Shown: piece after piece, positions 21,046 to 29,643 of the stretch
How the letters are laid out: each line of letters begins with the position of its first letter
Position numbering within the stretch: the stretch's first letter is position 1
Program-made: the position numbers and the translations under genes
Origin: Nevskia sp.
GTDB lineage: Bacteria; Pseudomonadota; Gammaproteobacteria; Nevskiales; Nevskiaceae
Direction of reading: 5' to 3'
Assembly: GCF_023266035.1 (NCBI RefSeq)
Contig: NZ_JAHFRY010000014.1
Coordinates: forward strand, 1 to 49,350
DNA length: 49,350 nt
Notes under the pieces: generated by a model
What the model saw: the letters and a program-made list of their open reading frames with translations, nothing else
Database searches by the model: none
Told to the model about the DNA's origin: nothing

Positions 21046-21243
21046 CTCACGAAGGATTGACACCGACCAGCGGTAGCGTCGCGCGGAAGTTCGGTGGTGA
21101 GCGAGCGTTTTGTGGTGGCACGAGAATCAATGGCCGCTGCCTCGCGGCAGCTTCAAGCCATTGTCGACAATGGATTTCTCGATTCCGGAGGGATCTGCAG
21201 GCGCTTCAAGAGCGCAAGCCGGCAAGGCTCTGCAAGTCCACTC

Positions 21244-21270
21244 GTCATTCCCGCGCAGGCGGGAATCCAG
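21244..21270 (+). repeat. 27-base palindromic repeat, copy 1
   Basis: The element begins GTC and ends CCAG; arms ATTCCCGC and GCGGGAAT form an eight-base stem with loop GCAG. The core fits the ATTCCC-N8-GGGAAT pattern known as dRS3 in Neisseria (recalled). It forms an inverted pair with the copy at 21297-21323, separated by 26 bases, a REPIN-like layout. Confidence 0.8.
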
Positions 21271-21296
21271 TCCTGATGCGGGGCGCTACGGCCAAA

Positions 21297-21323
21297 CTGG
21301 ATGCCCGCCTGCGCGGGCATGAC
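21297..21323 (-). repeat. 27-base palindromic repeat, copy 2 (inverted)
   Basis: Read on the minus strand the copy has the same framework as copy 1, with arms ATGCCCGC and GCGGGCAT around loop GCAG. Relative to copy 1 a T-A pair has become G-C on both arms at once, so pairing is kept. Confidence 0.8.
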
Positions 21324-21414
21324 TGGCTTTCATGTATCTACTCAACAAAAACCGTGCTGGCGGCTTACCCAATACGAGACTGGCGCGTGACGTAACCGCG
21401 CAACACGCACCCGA

Positions 21415-21801
21415 TCATTGGCCAGCAGGCGGCTGCCAGAGTTCTACTTTGTTTCCTTCCGGATCGATGACCCAGGCAAATTTCCCGTACTCGGAATCGT
21501 CGATCTTCTCGAGGACGTTGCAGCCTTCTTCGCGCAAGACTTTGACCAGGGCGTGGAGATCGTCCACCCGATAATTGATCATGAAAGCGGCAGTGCTCGG
21601 CGCGAACTGGTCGCCTTGCGCCGAACCGATCGACCAGATGGTCGTTCCGGCAACGGGCTTGCCATCACCGTCGGTCCAGGTGAACGCCGTGCCACCCCAT
21701 GCCTGGACATCGATCCCGAGGTGCCGCTTGTACCAGGCCAGCAGTGCCGGAGCGTCCTTGGCCTTGAAGAAGATGCCGCCGATGCCGGTGACTCGTTTCA
21801 T
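21415..21801 (-). CDS. Glyoxalase/VOC-superfamily protein
   Basis: The 128-residue single-domain protein has the beta-alpha-beta-beta-beta pattern of the vicinal-oxygen-chelate fold: IGGIFFKAKDAPALLAWYKRHLGID, then TAAFMINYRVDDLHALVKVL and the final FAWVIDPEGNKVELWQPP, with the glutamate that often serves as a metal ligand. Members include glyoxalases, dioxygenases and antibiotic-binding proteins; the substrate cannot be deduced. GGAGG precedes the ATG at 21801. It lies between fliC and the flgL operon and appears to be accessory. Confidence 0.85.
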   Translation of the reverse strand: MKRVTGIGGIFFKAKDAPALLAWYKRHLGIDVQAWGGTAFTWTDGDGKPVAGTTIWSIGSAQGDQFAPSTAAFMINYRVDDLHALVKVLREEGCNVLEKIDDSEYGKFAWVIDPEGNKVELWQPPAGQ

Positions 21802-21923
21802 GGAACCTCCGAGCTAGGGTGCGGTGGTGGTAGTGCGGGAGCGCTAATTTTCTGCGGTCTATCGCTCAAGTTAAATCGCGTTGCCGACTTTTCGGAAACG
21901 TCAGATCGAACACATGGTCGCCG

Positions 21924-22532
21924 TCATTTATTAAGAATAATAGGAACGGTAATCGTTGTAGATCTGAATTCTTGCGTAGTCTTAATGCAATCTTCTTCGG
22001 TGCACTTCAAGAAAACGGCGAGTTCAGCATCGATTATGCGATCATTAATATTTTCAATATTTCTCTTGAGCATTTCATAATCTTCTAGCAGATGATCCGA
22101 GACATCTACAGAATAGTTTTGAGAAGCTCGATTCAATTTCAAATCGATTCTTCCTTTATAAGAAATACGACCTTTTATAATAGAAAAAGGTATTTTGAAG
22201 AATGCTGTTGGCTGGAAACCAAGCAATATTTCCCAATCATAAAACTCGTATTCTCCTTCATCCAACTCTATAACAACTAATCGGCCCTTAGGATTGGTCC
22301 AGACAAGAGGATCATAAACTGTATGGAATGTGATCTCTTTCGAGTCTTTTGATCCAACCTTTCGAAGATGCCAATAAAAATTAGGCATACTTTCGTCAGC
22401 CGTAATACCAACGGCGAGTATTCCCTTTCCAGAGCCTTCTGAAAGCTGATACCCAGATTTAACATTAAGCTCTGCGCAGCCCGTTAAGCACGCAAACAAT
22501 AGTACGATGGCTAAATATTTCGCTGTTTTCAT
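21924..22532 (-). CDS. AT-rich lipoprotein of unknown function
   Basis: The 202-residue product has a lipoprotein signal (YLAIVLLFACLTGC, Cys at 19) and a mostly beta, charged mature part (GILAVGITADESMPNFYWHL, RLVVIELDEGEYEFYDWEI, RISYKGRIDLKLN). There is a pair of cysteines near the C terminus (KCTEEDC). I recognise no named family, although the layout of a short beta-rich lipoprotein resembles DUF2846-like proteins. Composition is strikingly unlike the neighbours: 38 of 120 bases are G or C at 22081-22200, and codons ending in A/T dominate. This indicates acquisition from a low-GC source. No mobility gene is adjacent. Confidence 0.75.
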   Translation of the reverse strand: MKTAKYLAIVLLFACLTGCAELNVKSGYQLSEGSGKGILAVGITADESMPNFYWHLRKVGSKDSKEITFHTVYDPLVWTNPKGRLVVIELDEGEYEFYDWEILLGFQPTAFFKIPFSIIKGRISYKGRIDLKLNRASQNYSVDVSDHLLEDYEMLKRNIENINDRIIDAELAVFLKCTEEDCIKTTQEFRSTTITVPIILNK

Positions 22533-22902
22533 CGATTCTATTACTTAATAATGTATAAATAGATTTAACGTAAAAATTCGCTTAGTGAATTTTCCAGAAG
22601 TGCGCAAATAACCGAATAAGAATACACAATAAGTTGATTTTCTGAGTGCTAACGAATCCGGGCAATTCATGCGGTGACTGGACAGCGACAACGGCGCCAT
22701 AGTAAAGCCACCCGGCCTGCTGCATAGCATGCGGCAAGCTCGCATTCCGGCCTCAGAAAGACATGCAGGGGTTTGCCTTGACCCAACGGGACATCGCTTT
22801 TCCCGGCGAGCGCTACTTCCCGCACGAATCCGGCGCTCGGTCGTTGCCCTGCGTTCAGTCAATCGCCATCAGTACGCCGAACTCAGCTTAGCCCACCACG
22901 CT
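22533..22902. other. 370-base gene-free stretch between the lipoprotein and flgL
   Basis: The first ~130 bases are AT-rich and continue the islet; on the minus strand they hold TATACAT-like sequence upstream of the lipoprotein ATG that could serve as its promoter, but no confident -35/-10 pair is seen. From about 22660 composition returns to the high-GC background. One 105-codon minus-strand open frame crosses the composition boundary and looks non-coding. No clear terminator for flgL was found. Confidence 0.5.
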
Positions 22903-24099
22903 TCAACGCAGATAGTCGAACAAACTCAAACCCTGAATCTTCGCGAACGACTGCTGCGCGGCCTGCAGGCCGGTGAGTTGTTGCGTGAGGCGGCCGGCGG
23001 CTTCGGCGTAGTCGATGTCGCGCAGGCCGGACAGAGCGTCCTGCACTTTCACGGCCTGTGACGACAATTGATTGCTGGCGTCGTCGGCCGCGACCAGTCG
23101 CGCGCCCAGCGAGGCACGGACGTCGATGATCCGGTTCTGCGCGGTTTCCAGTGACGACAGGTTTTCGAGCAGGCCGGTCTGCACCTTGGCGCGCAGTGCG
23201 GGGTCGTTGGCGGTGGGCGTTTCCAGCAATGCCGCGAGATCGCGGATGGTCTGGAAGACGTCCTTCTGGCTGCTAGGCGCGACGCTGAAGGAATCGCCAT
23301 CGGCCGGCTGGCCGGTGACGGTCAGATCAACGCCGCGAAAGCGGATGCTGTTGCCGGCCGTGTAGGCGCCGCTAGCTACGGCGTTGTTGCTGGCGTCGGT
23401 CACCGAGTAATTGCCGGCGCTGAAGCTGACCGAGTAGCTGCCGCCATCCCAGGCCGATGAGTCGTAGACCTTGCTCGACGAGATCGTCGCCGTGCCGGTG
23501 TTGGCTGCGGTGGCGGCAATGCTGAAGCTGCCGTTGCCAGAGACGTGGCGCAGGAACACGTCGGCGCCGCCATCGCTGGATTGCACGGCGCGGTTCGGGC
23601 CGATCTGGATCTGGCGGATGACGTCGTCGCCGCTGAACTGGGTGCCGGCGCTGGTCAGCGAAAACGGTGCCGAGGCGTCATTGCTGCCGGCGAACAGGTA
23701 GCGGCCCTCGCCGTCCGCGGCGTTGGCATAGCTGAGCAGGCTGTCGAGCGACTGGCGAATATCGGCCGCAAGGCTCTTGCGATCGGAATCGCCGAGCGTG
23801 CCACCGTTGCCCTGCAGCACCCGTTCGCGAATCCGGTTCAGGGTTTCGCTGGCGCCGGACAGCGCGTTCTCCTCGAAGCCCAGACGTTCGGACACCGCCT
23901 GGGTGTTCGAGGTGTAGCGCTGGTTGGCGCTCAAGGTCTGATCCAGCGACAAGCCGTGCGCGGCGCCGGTGGGATCGTCGGCACCGGTCAGCAGCTTCTT
24001 GCCGGAGGACAACTGGTTCTGCGTCGCCAGGGCCAGCGATTGCTGACGCTGCAGCGAAGCGATGCTCTGACGATAGAAATCAGCGGTCGAGACTCTCAT
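22903..24099 (-). CDS. flgL: FlgL, hook-filament junction protein 3
   Basis: FlgL joins the hook to the filament together with FlgK. The 398-residue protein has the flagellin-like N terminus (MRVSTADFYRQSIASLQRQQ, QLSSGKKLLTGADDPTGAA) and the C-terminal helix (LTGLQAAQQSFAKIQGLSLFDYL). The middle is Ser/Gly/Ala-rich. It follows flgK by 11 bases and is last in the flgGHIJKL run. Length is somewhat above the E. coli protein (317), by an enlarged central domain. Confidence 0.94.
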   Translation of the reverse strand: MRVSTADFYRQSIASLQRQQSLALATQNQLSSGKKLLTGADDPTGAAHGLSLDQTLSANQRYTSNTQAVSERLGFEENALSGASETLNRIRERVLQGNGGTLGDSDRKSLAADIRQSLDSLLSYANAADGEGRYLFAGSNDASAPFSLTSAGTQFSGDDVIRQIQIGPNRAVQSSDGGADVFLRHVSGNGSFSIAATAANTGTATISSSKVYDSSAWDGGSYSVSFSAGNYSVTDASNNAVASGAYTAGNSIRFRGVDLTVTGQPADGDSFSVAPSSQKDVFQTIRDLAALLETPTANDPALRAKVQTGLLENLSSLETAQNRIIDVRASLGARLVAADDASNQLSSQAVKVQDALSGLRDIDYAEAAGRLTQQLTGLQAAQQSFAKIQGLSLFDYLR

Positions 24100-24110
24100 G
24101 TGTCTCTCCT

Positions 24111-25994
24111 TCAGCGACGCGTGGCCGCGAGCAGCGAATCGAACACTGTGCTGGCGACGGAAATGATTTGCGCAGCGGCCTGATAAGCCTGCTGGTAGCG
24201 CAGCAGATCGGCGGCCTCTTCATCGAGGTTGACGCCGGACAGCGCATTGCGCTCGGTGATCGTCTGCGCCTGCAGCGAGGTCTGGGCATCGAGCTGCAGC
24301 TGCGCGGTCTGGGCGCTGGAGCCGACCTGCTGCACCAGCTGGCCGTTGGCCGCGGTCAGCGTGTTCAGGCCGCCGTCGAGCAAGGCTTTCGTTGCAATGC
24401 CGGACAGCAGGCGGGCGTTGCGATCGTCGCCGCTGTTGGCACCGGTGGGGCCGACATTGAAGCTGTCGCCGCTCGCCGGCGCACCAGAGATAGCGACCTT
24501 CCAGCCATTGACGCTGATGTCGCTGCCGGCGGTGTAGGTATAGCTGCCGCTGCCGTTGATCGTATAGGTGCTGGCGCTGGTGAACTGGATCTGTGCCGGC
24601 GTGCGCAGGTTCGGATTGGTGACGTCGACCACCTCGCCCGCGGTGATCGTGCCGCTGCCGAGATTGCCGACCGTGGCGCTGGCCTTGATCGGCGCTGCGG
24701 CAGCGAGCTGCGAGGGATTGCTCAGCGCCACCTGCAACTGGCCGGCGGCGCTGCGGCCGGGCTGGACCAGGAACTTGTCGCCGGCGGCAGCGCCTGGCGT
24801 AACGCTCAAGGAAAGGCCCTTGGCGACGAAGGGATCGGCCGTGGTGCCGCTGCCGGTGAATGGAACAGCCGAACCACTGGCGGCATCGGTCAGCGACCAG
24901 GCGCTGCCGTTGTAACTGAGCTGGTAGGCACGACCATCGAGCTGGGTCGCGTCGCTGAAGCCGACGGTGACTGCAGCGCTGCCGGTGTTGCGATAGGACG
25001 CCGGTGCGGCACCGGCCAGAGGCGCGAATAAAGGCTGGCCAAAGTTGCCGCTCTGATCGACGCCCTGCGCCTGTTGCGCGTTGACCGCTTCGGATAGCGA
25101 GATGGCGATGCGGCCGAGCTTCTCGCGTGCCGGATCGAGCACTTCGCGGCGCGCATCGAGCAGGCCGCCGAGGCTGCCACCGCCGACCTGGCCGCTGATC
25201 ACTGCCCCGCCCGGCACGGTCACTTCCACACGCCCGGAATCGAACTCGTTCGGCGCGGTGCCGAGCTGCGTTGCCTTGGTGCCGACGACCAGGCTCTGGC
25301 CGTTGGCGACGAACACGTTCAGCGCGCCGTTGTCCTGCTCGACAGTGGTCACCGAGACGCGATCGGCCAGATCACGCACGGCCTGATCGCGCTGATCGAC
25401 GAGATCGTTGGGAATCTTGCCGCCGGAGCTGCCGATCGCCTGGGCAATGCGTTCGTTGAGCTGGGCGATGGTGCCGGCGTAGTTGTTGATCTCGGTGACG
25501 GTCTGCGTCACTCGGGAGTTGATCGAGTGCTCGTCGGCATCGAGCTGGCTCTGCAGATCGTTGAAGCGGCCGGCCAGGGCATCGGCGGCGCTGAGCACGG
25601 TCTGCCGGGTGGCGCTCGATGACGGCGTGGTCGCCAGCACGCTGAGGCTGTCGAAGAAGCTGGTCAGCGGCGTGCCGAGGCCGGTGGTGGCATCGGACAG
25701 CAGCGCATCGCTGCGCTTGGCTTCGGCGGTGAAGGTTTCGATGCGCGAGTAGGAGGCTGCGCCGGCGATCTCGCGGGCGAAAACGAACTTGTCCGACAGG
25801 CGCTCGACGCCGCGCACGGTGACGCCATTGCCGGCATAACCGTAGGTGGTGACTGCGCCGACGGCGTTGGTGGTATCGAGCCGCTGGCGCGAATAGCCAG
25901 CGGTGTTGACGTTGGCGATGTTGTGGCCGGTGACATCCAGTCCGCTGCGGTTGGCCAGCAGTGCCGAAATGCCGATGCCGAGGATGTCCGCCAT
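24111..25994 (-). CDS. flgK: FlgK, hook-filament junction protein 1
   Basis: The 627-residue FlgK has the conserved opening MADILGIGISALLANRSGLD and GHNIANVNTAGYSRQRLD motif and the closing helix region with GVNLDEEAADLLRYQQAYQA, typical of flagellar rod/hook/HAP proteins. The ATG at 25994 is the family start; 38 upstream in-frame codons are antisense to the flgJ end. It begins one base after the flgJ stop, so the genes are cotranscribed. The central region is a long Ser/Thr/Ala/Gly-rich variable domain. Confidence 0.95.
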   Translation of the reverse strand: MADILGIGISALLANRSGLDVTGHNIANVNTAGYSRQRLDTTNAVGAVTTYGYAGNGVTVRGVERLSDKFVFAREIAGAASYSRIETFTAEAKRSDALLSDATTGLGTPLTSFFDSLSVLATTPSSSATRQTVLSAADALAGRFNDLQSQLDADEHSINSRVTQTVTEINNYAGTIAQLNERIAQAIGSSGGKIPNDLVDQRDQAVRDLADRVSVTTVEQDNGALNVFVANGQSLVVGTKATQLGTAPNEFDSGRVEVTVPGGAVISGQVGGGSLGGLLDARREVLDPAREKLGRIAISLSEAVNAQQAQGVDQSGNFGQPLFAPLAGAAPASYRNTGSAAVTVGFSDATQLDGRAYQLSYNGSAWSLTDAASGSAVPFTGSGTTADPFVAKGLSLSVTPGAAAGDKFLVQPGRSAAGQLQVALSNPSQLAAAAPIKASATVGNLGSGTITAGEVVDVTNPNLRTPAQIQFTSASTYTINGSGSYTYTAGSDISVNGWKVAISGAPASGDSFNVGPTGANSGDDRNARLLSGIATKALLDGGLNTLTAANGQLVQQVGSSAQTAQLQLDAQTSLQAQTITERNALSGVNLDEEAADLLRYQQAYQAAAQIISVASTVFDSLLAATRR

Positions 25995-25995
25995 C

Positions 25996-26913
25996 TCAGG
26001 TCTCCCAGGTGTTGCCAGCGAGCTTCGGCGACGCATCCAGCGTGGCCGACATCGTGCGTCCGTATGCCACTCGCGCAATCTTCTGCGCGTAGGCCGGGTC
26101 GGTGGCATAACCGGCTTGCTGCAGACCCTGCAGGTACTGTTCCCCGCTGCCGCCGTGCTTCAGCGCCTCGGCATAACGCGGGTTGTCCTTGACGAAGGAC
26201 ACGTAGTCTTCGAAGGCTTCGCCGACCGACTTGTACGAGCGGAATTCGGCACGCTCGACGCGGCGTTCGCCCTTCACGTATTCGTGTGTGGCGGTGTTGG
26301 TGGTAGCGCCATCCCAGCCGCGGCAGGCCTTGATGCCGAACAGATTGTGGCTGTCGGTGCCATCGGCATTCTTGATCTGACGCTTGCCCCAGCCGGTTTC
26401 GTGTGCGGCCTGCGCCACCAGCACGCGCGCCGGAACGCCGAGTTCCTTCGCGGCTTTCTCGGCGAACGGGGTGATCTCGTCGACGAAGGCGTCGGCGGAT
26501 TCGACAGCGGTGCCGTTGACTGGCGCCACGCTCGTTGCCGAAGTTGCAGCGCTACGCCCGCGCAGACCCGCTGGCGCCACTGTCGAGCTTTCGATGCCCG
26601 GTGTTTGCGCGCCAATCAATTGACGCGCAAGCAGGTCGGCGAGCCCCAGGCCCTTGCCGGACGACAATTGCGCGGCCATCTGCTGATCGTAGATATCGCG
26701 GTAGGTGTCGCTGCCGGAGCCGCCGAGCAGATCGTTGCTCGCCGTATCGTCGCTGTGCGAAGCCTTGAGCAGCATCTGGGTAAACAGCGCTTCGAACTGC
26801 CGCGCGACCTGCTTGATGGTTTCCGGATCACGATCCTTGGCGCCCGAACGCAGCTTCGCGAACTGGCCGAAGTCCGTCGTGTTGATGCCCTGCGTGGGCG
26901 CCGCGCTGCTCAT
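25996..26913 (-). CDS. flgJ: FlgJ, rod-capping peptidoglycan hydrolase
   Basis: The 305-residue protein is the two-domain form of FlgJ. The N-terminal rod-capping domain covers residues 25-100 (KQVARQFEALFTQMLLKAS). After an Ala/Ser/Thr linker the C-terminal glucosaminidase domain covers about 145-300, with the catalytic glutamate in AHETGWGKRQI (E172), then SHNLFGIKAC and FRSYKSVGEAFEDYV. It opens the cell wall for the growing rod. Its ATG overlaps the flgI stop (ATGA), so translation is coupled. Since flgJ and fliF are present, a full rod is expected, but flgB, C, F are outside the window. Confidence 0.95.
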   Translation of the reverse strand: MSSAAPTQGINTTDFGQFAKLRSGAKDRDPETIKQVARQFEALFTQMLLKASHSDDTASNDLLGGSGSDTYRDIYDQQMAAQLSSGKGLGLADLLARQLIGAQTPGIESSTVAPAGLRGRSAATSATSVAPVNGTAVESADAFVDEITPFAEKAAKELGVPARVLVAQAAHETGWGKRQIKNADGTDSHNLFGIKACRGWDGATTNTATHEYVKGERRVERAEFRSYKSVGEAFEDYVSFVKDNPRYAEALKHGGSGEQYLQGLQQAGYATDPAYAQKIARVAYGRTMSATLDASPKLAGNTWET

Positions 26914-28034
26914 CAGATGATCACCAGCTCGGCACGCAGCGCACCGGCGGCACGCAGCGCTTCGAGGATCGCGACCAGATCGCCAGGCGCGGCACCGACC
27001 TGATTGATCGCGCGAACGATGTCGTCAAGATTGGCACCGCCATCGAACACGAAGGCCGGGCGGCCGCTGGAAGTGACTTCGATCTGCGAGCGCGGCACCA
27101 CCACGGTCTGGCCTTTCGAGAACGCTTCCGGCTGGCTGACTTCGGGCTTCTCGCTGATCGTCACGCTCAAGGAGCCATGCGAGACCGCCGCCGGCAGCAC
27201 GCGCACGGCGCTGGAGATCACCACGGTGCCGGTGCGCGAGTTGACGATCACCCGCGCCGGCGCATCGCCGGGGGTGATGTCGAGGTTTTCGAGTTGCGAC
27301 AGAAAAGCGACTCTGGCATTGGCATCGGCCGGCGCAACCACGGACACCGTCACCGGGTCGATCGCCCGAGCCAGTTCGGAGCCGAGCGCGCTGTTGATGC
27401 CGGTGGCCAGACGAGTCGCGGTGGTGAAATCGGAAGTGCGCAGATCCAGCCGCAGTTCCGGGCTGGCGCCGAAAGTCGCCGGCACGGCGCGTTCGACCGT
27501 CGCCCCCCCCGGCACGCGGCCGGCGCTCGGCACATTGATGGTCACTCGCGAGCCATCCTTGGCCGACACGCCCAAGCCGCCGACCACGACATTGCCCTGG
27601 GCGATGGCATAGACCTGTCCGTCCGCGCCTTTCAGCGGCGCCATCAGCAAGGTGCCACCGCGCAGGGAGCCGGAGTTGGCGATCGACGACACCGTGATGT
27701 CGATCGTCTGGCCGGGCTTGGCGAACGGCGGCAGCTCGGCGTTGATCGCCACCGCGGCGACATTCTTCAACTGCGGATTGACCCCCGGCGGCACGGTGAC
27801 GCCGAGCTGGGCGAGCATCGCTTTCAGGCTCTGCACGGTGAACGGTGCCTGCGAGGTCTGATCGCCGGTGCCATCGAGACCGACCACCAGGCCGTAGCCG
27901 ATCAGCGGATTCGAGCGCACGCCGGCGACCGTCGCCAGATCCTTCACGCGCTCGGCGCGGGCCACGTTCAGGGTGGCGATCGCCATCAGCAGACAGAGGC
28001 AGGCGATGAGGTGGAACGCAGTGCGCATGGACAT
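26913..28034 (-). CDS. flgI: FlgI, flagellar P-ring protein
   Basis: FlgI forms the periplasmic P ring. The 373-residue product has a signal peptide ([19 protein letters not shown]) followed by the conserved [33 protein letters not shown] and [21 protein letters not shown]3 is an alternative start. The gene contains a run of eight identical bases (C on the plus strand, 27503-27510) encoding part of VPGGAT, in frame here. It overlaps flgJ by one base and follows flgH by 22 bases. Confidence 0.95.
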   Translation of the reverse strand: MSMRTAFHLIACLCLLMAIATLNVARAERVKDLATVAGVRSNPLIGYGLVVGLDGTGDQTSQAPFTVQSLKAMLAQLGVTVPPGVNPQLKNVAAVAINAELPPFAKPGQTIDITVSSIANSGSLRGGTLLMAPLKGADGQVYAIAQGNVVVGGLGVSAKDGSRVTINVPSAGRVPGGATVERAVPATFGASPELRLDLRTSDFTTATRLATGINSALGSELARAIDPVTVSVVAPADANARVAFLSQLENLDITPGDAPARVIVNSRTGTVVISSAVRVLPAAVSHGSLSVTISEKPEVSQPEAFSKGQTVVVPRSQIEVTSSGRPAFVFDGGANLDDIVRAINQVGAAPGDLVAILEALRAAGALRAELVII

Positions 28035-28056
28035 GGGAGTGCTTGCCGGTCGGCCG

Positions 28057-28719
28057 TCAGAACGGGAACCACGGGGAGTTGAAGAAGCGCGTCAGCCAGC
28101 CCTGGGAGTTGGCATCGGCCAGCGCGCCGCGGCCCTTGTAGGAGACGCGGGCATTGCCGACGCGATCCGAGGAAACCGTGTTGTTACTGAGGATGTCGAC
28201 CGGGCGGATGACGCCATCGATGAACAGGGTTTCCGAACCCTGATTCAGCTCGACCTGCTTCTCGCCGCGAATCTGCAGCAGCCCGTTCGGCAGACGGCCG
28301 ATGACCACCGCGGTGATGCTGCCGTCGAGGCTGTTGCTCTGCTTGGAGTCGCCGCTGCCATTGGCGCTGCGAGTGCCGGCGATGCCGGTGTTGACGCCGA
28401 TCGGCTTGCCGAACACCGAGATGTCGGTGAGATCGACCTTCGATGATTTGGAAGTGTTGGTCTCGGCGCTCTTCTGCGCCTGGGTCTTCTCGATCAGCAG
28501 GATGGTGATCAGATCGCCGACGTTGCGCGCCTTGGCGTCCTCGAACAGGGCGATCGACTGGCCATCGCTGTAGATCGCACCTTCGCTCGGCATGCCTTGC
28601 GGCAGAGGAATCGGCACCGGCTGCGGACGCTCTTCGCCAAGCGAGACTCTCGGCGACATCGAGCCGCAGGCGCCGAGCAGCAATGCCGAAGCGACGACGA
28701 GGGCGCGGACAGCGGTCAC
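28057..28719 (-). CDS. flgH: FlgH, flagellar L-ring lipoprotein
   Basis: FlgH is the outer-membrane L-ring subunit. The 220-residue protein carries a lipoprotein signal ([15 protein letters not shown]) and the FlgH signatures [27 protein letters not shown]-type region, [18 protein letters not shown] and [14 protein letters not shown]. The start is a GTG overlapping the flgG stop (GTGA), as the preceding open sequence offers no better start. Confidence 0.95.
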   Translation of the reverse strand: MTAVRALVVASALLLGACGSMSPRVSLGEERPQPVPIPLPQGMPSEGAIYSDGQSIALFEDAKARNVGDLITILLIEKTQAQKSAETNTSKSSKVDLTDISVFGKPIGVNTGIAGTRSANGSGDSKQSNSLDGSITAVVIGRLPNGLLQIRGEKQVELNQGSETLFIDGVIRPVDILSNNTVSSDRVGNARVSYKGRGALADANSQGWLTRFFNSPWFPF

Positions 28720-29501
28720 AGATTCTGGCCGATGTACTGCAGCATCTGGTCGGTGGTCGAGATCGCTTTCGAGTTCATCTCGTAGGCGCGCTGCGTCTCG
28801 ATCATGTTGACCAGCTCCTCGACGACATTGACGTTCGAGGCTTCCAGCGCACCCTGCTGCAGCGAGCCGGTGCCGTTCAGGCCCGGCGTGCCGACCTGCG
28901 GCGCGCCTGAAGATGCGGTTTCGACGTAGAGATTGCCGCCCACCGCCTGCAGGCCGGCGGGATTGACGAAATCGGCGACCGTCAGCGAACCGATCTGCTG
29001 GCCAGCCGCCTGGCCGGGGAGCTGCGCGGAGACGGTGCCATCGGTCCCGATGGTCACCGACAGCGCGTTCTGCGGCACCGTGATGCCCGGCTGGATCGTG
29101 TAGCCGGCCGCCGTCACCAGTTCGCCCTGGCTGTTCAGCTGGAAGCTGCCGTCACGGCTGTAGGCAGTGCTGCCGTCGGGCTGCAACACCTGGAAGAAGC
29201 CGCGACCATTGATCGCGACATCCAGCGAGTTGTTGGTCTGCTGCAGGTTGCCCTGGGTGAACTGCTTGTCGGTGGCGACCACGCGGACACCGGTGCCCAG
29301 CGTCAACCCCGTCGGCGCCTGGGTTGATTGCGTGGTCTGGCCGCCGGGCTGGCGCACCGTTTGATAGAGCAGATCCTCGAACGCCGCACGGCCGCGCTTG
29401 AAGCCGGTGGTGTTGACGTTGGCGAGATTGTTCGACACCACGCTCATCCGCGTGGCCTGGGCATCGAGCCCGGTCTTGGCAACCCAGAGTGCTGAATTCA
29501 T
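28716..29501 (-). CDS. flgG: FlgG, distal rod protein
   Basis: The 261-residue product has exactly the normal FlgG length. Key features are [52 protein letters not shown] and the C-terminal [20 protein letters not shown] with [10 protein letters not shown]. The ATG at 29501 is the family start; an upstream in-frame extension to 29639 is rejected. This is the first gene of the flgGHIJKL run: the usual upstream partners flgB-flgF are absent and an unrelated exported-protein gene lies upstream. Its promoter should be in 29502-29643, but no clear sigma54, sigma28 or sigma70 site was recognised. Confidence 0.96.
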   Translation of the reverse strand: MNSALWVAKTGLDAQATRMSVVSNNLANVNTTGFKRGRAAFEDLLYQTVRQPGGQTTQSTQAPTGLTLGTGVRVVATDKQFTQGNLQQTNNSLDVAINGRGFFQVLQPDGSTAYSRDGSFQLNSQGELVTAAGYTIQPGITVPQNALSVTIGTDGTVSAQLPGQAAGQQIGSLTVADFVNPAGLQAVGGNLYVETASSGAPQVGTPGLNGTGSLQQGALEASNVNVVEELVNMIETQRAYEMNSKAISTTDQMLQYIGQNL

Positions 29502-29643
29502 CGTCTGGCCCCGTCTTTCGCATGCCGGAATCCGGCGGACGAGGGAACATTTACAAGTTCCGGACCAGACGCGATCGCGACGGTTTTGCGTCGCGGCCCG
29601 GGAGCGCGCAGCGGCTTGTTGGCCGCCGCGCGCGACCATCCAT

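Larger units (their letters stand above)
20903..21414. other. 512-base gene-free region upstream of fliC
   Basis: No convincing gene is seen. It holds the fliC ribosome-binding site and leader, a sigma28 promoter (21019-21045), a perfect 16-base palindrome CCATTGTCGACAATGG (21158-21173), which also sits at the foot of a larger possible hairpin, and an inverted pair of 27-base palindromic repeats (21244-21323). Short open frames here overlap these repeats and look non-coding. Confidence 0.6.

Noticed and set aside
21094-21276. Short plus-strand open frames in the fliC upstream region
   Set aside because: They run into the palindromic repeat, whose translations commonly give spurious Arg/Pro-rich peptides.
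22545-22862. 105-codon minus-strand open frame upstream of the AT-rich lipoprotein
   Set aside because: It crosses the composition boundary, has no ribosome-binding site or recognisable domain, and its Arg/Cys-rich start looks like antisense noise.
29520-29534. GG-N10-GC element before flgG
   Set aside because: Spacing is right but the -12 box is ATGC, and a start there would leave only about seven bases before the flgG ATG, with no room for a ribosome-binding site.
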